Assembly (NCBI GenBank): GCA_021166835.1
Contig: JAJPEN010000020.1
Span: 3,465 to 67,464, forward strand
DNA: 64,000 bases
DNA from: Burkholderiaceae bacterium
GTDB taxonomy: Bacteria > Pseudomonadota > Gammaproteobacteria > Burkholderiales > Burkholderiaceae
Direction of reading: 5' to 3'
A model generated the notes under the pieces. That model had not been told where the DNA came from, made no database searches, and saw nothing but the letters and a program-made list of their open reading frames with translations. How positions within the stretch are numbered: the first letter of the stretch is position 1; the number at the start of each line of letters is the position of its first letter. The position numbers and the translations under genes were made by a program. Positions 60,935 through 64,000 of this stretch are shown in pieces.

Positions 60935-61145
60935 CGGCGCTGGTCGATTCGAACGCGCTGAACTGCTCTTCCTCGCTTGCTGCTTCGGCATAGGCCCGCT
61001 CGAGTTCGCGCTCGAACAACGAGCGCACGGCGATGTCGATCACCTCGGAACGTGTGCCGATCGAGTAGCTCTTCCGGTATTGCTCGACAAACAGCACCGT
61101 AGACTCGGGCAGGGAGATGGAGAGTTTCTCGCGAGGTTCGGGCAT
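60906..61145 (-). CDS. Ribbon-helix-helix antitoxin (MazE-like)
   Basis: A 79-aa protein. EKLSISLPESTVLFVEQYRK and IGTRSEVIDIAVRSLFEREL form a ribbon-helix-helix, followed by an acidic toxin-binding tail (FESTSADGLEDDSAW). The ATG at 61145 starts the conserved part; more upstream Met codons lie in the repeated operator region. Overlaps MazF by 29 bases. Confidence 0.85.
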   Translation of the reverse strand: MPEPREKLSISLPESTVLFVEQYRKSYSIGTRSEVIDIAVRSLFERELERAYAEAASEEEQFSAFESTSADGLEDDSAW

Positions 61146-61166
61146 CTGCGTAAAGACCGGCTGTAT

Positions 61167-61196
61167 TACCATTATTCCTACCATCGATCCTACCAT
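61167..61196. promoter_or_regulatory. Three TACCAT repeats at 12-bp spacing, RHH operator candidate
   Basis: TACCAT occurs at 61167, 61179 and 61191, exactly 12 bases apart, 22-51 bases upstream of the RHH antitoxin start. Evenly spaced direct repeats are a known binding array for ribbon-helix-helix repressors. Confidence 0.6.
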
Positions 61197-61197
61197 G

Positions 61198-61283
61198 AAG
61201 AGGAATCGCGCGCGCCTTTCAACTCGCCTGCGGCTTCTCCCCAAAGCCTCCGCCGTCTCCTCGCTGAGCGCCTCGCCCGCGCG
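61198..61283 (-). repeat. Duplicated 3' end of the kef gene
   Basis: This segment repeats, with few changes, the end of the kef gene and its 3' flank at about 62036-62128. Read on the minus strand it encodes ERAGEALSEETAEALGR, as does the kef C-terminus. It is not part of an expressed gene here. The ParE-type module lies between the two copies. The rest of the stretch 61284-61500 shows only a possible promoter with an inverted repeat, GCCACG (61466-61471)/CGTGGC (61483-61488). Confidence 0.75.
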
Positions 61284-61500
61284 TTCATTGGATGAAAGTC
61301 GCCACGGTCCCAGACGGGAGGCGTCTCCTTCCCGCGCTGCAAAACACTGCCTTTCTGGTTGCGCAAACCGCTTCGCGCAAGGAAACGCTGCTCTTCGCAG
61401 CGCGTTGTGCGGACGAAGAACCACGAGGTCAGCCATCGTCGGCTGCTCCCGATTCCAACCGCACGGCCACGCGTTACACTGTCGTGGCAGGGAGGTTCCT

Positions 61501-61728
61501 ATGCTTACTCCAGTCGAAGAATTGACGCAAAAGGCTCTCTCTCTCTCGCCTGAAGAGCGTGTTCGACTCGCCGAGGCGTTGCTCGCCACCGTGCAGGAAG
61601 TTGACGCCGAGATCGAAGCGGCCTGGGAAGAAGAGATCAAGCGCCGTATCAGCGAGATCGAGAACGGAACTGCAACGCTCGTTCACGCTGAAGAAGTCTT
61701 CGCCGAAGTCCGCCGGTTGATCCCGTGA
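61501..61728 (+). CDS. Addiction-module antitoxin (COG2929/RHH-less type)
   Basis: A 75-aa helical protein: LTQKALSLSPEERVRLAEAL, then VQEVDAEIEAAWEEEIKRRI and HAEEVFAEVRRLIP. This is the 'putative addiction module component' pattern of antitoxins paired with ParE/RelE toxins. A good Shine-Dalgarno (GGGAGG) precedes the ATG. It overlaps the toxin as GTGA. Confidence 0.85.
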   Translation: MLTPVEELTQKALSLSPEERVRLAEALLATVQEVDAEIEAAWEEEIKRRISEIENGTATLVHAEEVFAEVRRLIP

Positions 61729-62027
61729 GGCCGGTTCGGTTTCACGACGAAGCCAGGGCCGAGCTCGCGCGCGAAGCGCTCTATTACAACGGCTTTAGCC
61801 GAGCCTTGGCCGAGCGGTTTATAGAGGCTGAGGAAGACGCCGTTGCACTGGCGTCCGAGTTTCCGGAAATGGGTGCAAAGTACAAATACGGGACAAGGCG
61901 CTGCTATCCGAAGCGTTTCCCGTTTTCTATCGTTTACCTTGATCGTCAGGACGAGATCTACGTGCTCGCCCTCGCGCCGTTCGCGAGGAAGCCGGGTTAC
62001 TGGCGAACCCGCCGCAACCAAGGTTAA
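61725..62027 (+). CDS. ParE/RelE-family toxin
   Basis: A 100-aa protein from a GTG start. VRFHDEARAELAREALYYNG and ALAERFIEAEEDAVALASEF are the N-terminal helical hairpin; YKYGTRRCYPKRFPFSIVYL and IYVLALAPFARKPGYWRTR form the RelE-type barrel. The YW-R ending is typical of ParE-like toxins. It shares four bases with its antitoxin. Confidence 0.9.
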   Translation: MRPVRFHDEARAELAREALYYNGFSRALAERFIEAEEDAVALASEFPEMGAKYKYGTRRCYPKRFPFSIVYLDRQDEIYVLALAPFARKPGYWRTRRNQG

Positions 62028-62035
62028 CCGTTCAT

Positions 62036-62128
62036 ACCGAAGGGAACCGCTCGCCCCTTCAACCCGCCTGCGGCTTCCTCCCCAACGCCTCCGCCGTCTC
62101 CTCGCTGAGCGCCTCCCCCGCACGCCGC
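62036..62128 (-). repeat. kef 3' end, parent copy of the duplication
   Basis: The last codons of the kef gene and about 20 bases of 3' flank, matching 61198-61283 on the other side of the addiction/ParE module in the same orientation. The two copies are about 840 bases apart. Confidence 0.7.
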
Positions 62129-63906
62129 GGCGTGGTGAGGGGCGTCGGCATCATCCGGTGATCCCGGAACACCAGGGCCCTGCCGCTGTCGAGATCTCCC
62201 GCCACCTCGAGTTCGAGCCGTGCGGCGTCGCGTCGGCGGATCTCCTCGCACACCGCTGCCGCCTCCTCCGCCGTGGCGCCCAGCAGCTTCAGCGTGGCGA
62301 TGCTGAAGGAAAGCGCCGACTCGAAGGTCTCGCGGATCTGGAAGTCGACATTCGCCTTGATCAGCGCGATCGCGTGCTGGCGGTCGAAGGCGCGCGCCAG
62401 CACCGGCACCAGCGGCCACTCGTGCTTCACCAGCTCGACGATGCGGTCGGTGCTCCGCTTGTCGTCGACGCAGACGAGGATCGCCTTCGCCTGCCCGCCG
62501 CCGCTGGCATGCAGCACGTCGAGCCGGGTGCCGTCACCGTAATACACCTTGAAGCCGAAGCCGGCGGCGGCGCGGATCATGTCGGTGTCGCTGTCGATGA
62601 TCGCGATGTCGATGCCGCGGGCCAGCAGCGCCTGGCTCGCGATCTGCCCGAAGCGTCCGAAACCGATGATCAGCACCGAAGCGGCAACGTCGGACGCGTC
62701 TTCGACCGCCTCGATTCCGTCGAAGTTGCGTCGCGCTGCGGGCAGCAGGCGCAGCAGGGGCATGAGCAGCGGCGTGACGGCGATCGACACGATGACGACC
62801 GCCGATAGAACGGCGCTGGTCCGCGCGTCGATGATTCCCGCGGCGGCAGCTGCGGCGTACAGCACGAACGCGAACTCGCCGCCTTGCGCCATCAGCGTCG
62901 CGCGCACCAGCGACTCGCGGCGGCCGGCGTGCGCGAAGCGCGCGACCGCATACACGCCGAGGGCCTTCACGGCCATGTATCCGACGACGGCCAGCAAGAT
63001 CGACCTCCAGCCATCGAGCACCAGGCCGAGGTCGAGCGACATGCCGACGCTCATGAAGAACAGCCCGAGCAGGATTCCGCGAAACGGCTCGATGTCCGCT
63101 TCCAGCTCGTTGCGAAAGCTCGACTCGGAGAGCATCACGCCTGCAACGAAAGCACCCATCGCCATCGACAGGCCGCTCCACTGCATTGCGAGCGCGGCGC
63201 CCAGCACGACCAGAAGCGCAGCCGCGGTCATCACCTCGCGCGCCTTCGCACGTGCCAGCACCTCGAACATCGGGTTCAGCAGCCAACGGCTCACGGTCAC
63301 GAGTCCGATCACCGCGGCGAGGGCAACGCCGAGCGTGAGCCACTTCGAGCCAACTGCAGCGCGCGACGCAGCGCCGCTCGCTTCCGGCGCCATCACCGCG
63401 ACGATCCCGAGCAGCGGCACGATCGCCAGGTCCTCGAGCAGCAGAATCGAGACGATGCGCTGGCCGGGTACGGTGAGCGTTTCGCCGCGCTCGTCGAGCA
63501 GTTGCATCACCGTGGCGGTGGAAGTGAGCACGAAGCCCATCGCGGCGATGAACGCCACCGACGGCCGATAGCCGGCCAGCGTGCCCAGCCCGGTGAGCAA
63601 GGCGCCGCAGACCGCCACCTGGAGAAGTCCGGCGCCGAAGATCTGCCGGCGCAGGCTCCAGAGCCGCCGCGGCCGCATCTCGAGACCGATGATGAACAGG
63701 AACATCACGACGCCCAGTTCGGCGACGCGCAGGATGTGCTCGGGCTCGGTGAAGAAGCGAAGGCCGAACGGGCCGATGAGCAAACCGGCGACGAGATAGG
63801 CCAGTACCGAACCGAGCCGCAGGCGCTTGAACAGCGGCACGGCGAGCACGCCGGCGGCGAGCAGGACAACCGTCTTGACCAGTTCGGCGCTGGGTTCGGC
63901 CGGCAT
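62059..63906 (-). CDS. Monovalent cation:proton antiporter, KefB/KefC-type
   Basis: A 615-aa CPA2 transporter. About twelve hydrophobic helices span residues 8-390, including GSVLAYLVAGLLIGPFGLRF, LEDLAIVPLLGIVAVM and MAQGGEFAFVLYAA (the conserved GGEFAFV). A TrkA-N/RCK domain follows (VLIIGFGRFGQIASQALLAR, about residue 409), then DSDTDMIRAA. It should exchange K+ for H+ under NAD(H) or glutathione-adduct control. The C-terminal EALSEETAEALG segment is duplicated beyond the downstream TA module. Confidence 0.94.
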   Translation of the reverse strand: MPAEPSAELVKTVVLLAAGVLAVPLFKRLRLGSVLAYLVAGLLIGPFGLRFFTEPEHILRVAELGVVMFLFIIGLEMRPRRLWSLRRQIFGAGLLQVAVCGALLTGLGTLAGYRPSVAFIAAMGFVLTSTATVMQLLDERGETLTVPGQRIVSILLLEDLAIVPLLGIVAVMAPEASGAASRAAVGSKWLTLGVALAAVIGLVTVSRWLLNPMFEVLARAKAREVMTAAALLVVLGAALAMQWSGLSMAMGAFVAGVMLSESSFRNELEADIEPFRGILLGLFFMSVGMSLDLGLVLDGWRSILLAVVGYMAVKALGVYAVARFAHAGRRESLVRATLMAQGGEFAFVLYAAAAAAGIIDARTSAVLSAVVIVSIAVTPLLMPLLRLLPAARRNFDGIEAVEDASDVAASVLIIGFGRFGQIASQALLARGIDIAIIDSDTDMIRAAAGFGFKVYYGDGTRLDVLHASGGGQAKAILVCVDDKRSTDRIVELVKHEWPLVPVLARAFDRQHAIALIKANVDFQIRETFESALSFSIATLKLLGATAEEAAAVCEEIRRRDAARLELEVAGDLDSGRALVFRDHRMMPTPLTTPRRAGEALSEETAEALGRKPQAG

Positions 63907-63924
63907 GATGAAGGAGTCTACGAC

Positions 63925-63999
63925 TCACCGCTTTTTCGGTGCGGAACTCCCGACGAGCATCGACGCCGCTTCCAGCGATGGCCAGCCTGCCAGCAGTGC
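63925..63999 (-). CDS. C-terminal end of an unidentified gene (partial)
   Basis: A minus-strand frame open from the window edge to a TGA at 63925, ending LEAASMLVGSSAPKKR. It precedes kef in the same direction by 18 bases. Too short to identify, and it may not be coding. Confidence 0.3.
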   Translation of the reverse strand, partial: ALLAGWPSLEAASMLVGSSAPKKR

Positions 64000-64000
64000 C

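Noticed and set aside
61292..61525. A 77-aa plus-strand ORF before the addiction module
   Set aside because: It has no recognisable domain, no good ribosome-binding site, and overlaps the antitoxin start and likely promoter.
1..64000. tRNA, rRNA and CRISPR arrays
   Set aside because: No cloverleaf with a recognisable T-loop, no rRNA stretch and no regularly spaced repeats with unique spacers were noticed on either strand by reading; a tRNAscan or CRISPR search could not be run.

Overview
The window is about 64 kb of high-GC DNA packed with genes. Its type IV pilus chemotaxis block (pilG-pilH-pilI-pilJ-chpA), the yqgE-ruvX-pyrR-pyrB-pyrC' operon, a Burkholderia-type H-NS protein, Kdo transferase, dTDP-rhamnose genes and an O-antigen locus point to a Gram-negative betaproteobacterium, probably Burkholderiales. 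That placement is inferred from gene content and order. No rRNA, tRNA or CRISPR was seen.

Layout. 1-4.4 kb: part of a urea/amide/branched-chain amino acid ABC importer (binding protein, two ATPases, the first codons of a permease), a divergent cytoplasmic AmiC-like protein and a MarR regulator. 4.5-9.1 kb: TetR regulator, isoaspartyl methyltransferase-like protein, rhodanese, TolC-type channel and Kdo transferase. 9.1-18.1 kb: rfbBCD, H-NS, phosphomannomutase and a WbpM-type dehydratase, separated by four toxin-antitoxin (TA) loci. 18.2-34.1 kb: O-antigen/polysaccharide locus (Wzz, gmd, flippase, four methyltransferase-like genes, glycosyltransferases, cupin, perosamine-synthetase-like and second DegT aminotransferases, Wzy/ligase, initiating sugar transferase), interrupted by an IS110 element with an amber mutation. 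34.1-38.6 kb: acyltransferase remnant, internally deleted IS21 element, higBA remnant, wecB, a PIN-type TA pair and a nucleotidyltransferase. 38.6-45.3 kb: ClC channel, AbrB and MazF genes, apaH, vapBC-like pair, UDP-glucose dehydrogenase, UDP-glucuronate epimerase and mazEF. 45.3-58.4 kb: conserved pyrimidine and pilus chemotaxis operons, ending with a shortened rubredoxin-like ORF. 58.6-64 kb: AbrB/PIN, MntA/HepT, RHH/MazF and addiction/ParE modules, then a KefB/C antiporter.

How the genes work together. gmd, the perosamine-synthetase-like gene, aminotransferases, methyltransferases, glycosyltransferases, flippase, polymerase and Wzz form a Wzx/Wzy O-antigen pathway. PMM, rfbBCD, wecB, ugd, the epimerase and WbpM supply sugar nucleotides. 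pilG-chpA form a chemosensory pathway for twitching.

The most unusual feature is the TA content: about 14 modules or remnants of several families sit in the seams between housekeeping operons. Some have damaged or fused their neighbours. The clearest case is HepT joined in frame to thiamine-phosphate synthase ThiE. Other scars are a rubredoxin-like ORF lacking its second metal knuckle, two VapC genes that kept both ends but lost the middle, an IstA-IstB chimera, and a duplicated kef 3' end flanking a ParE-type module. Families were assigned by reading motifs, without database searches.
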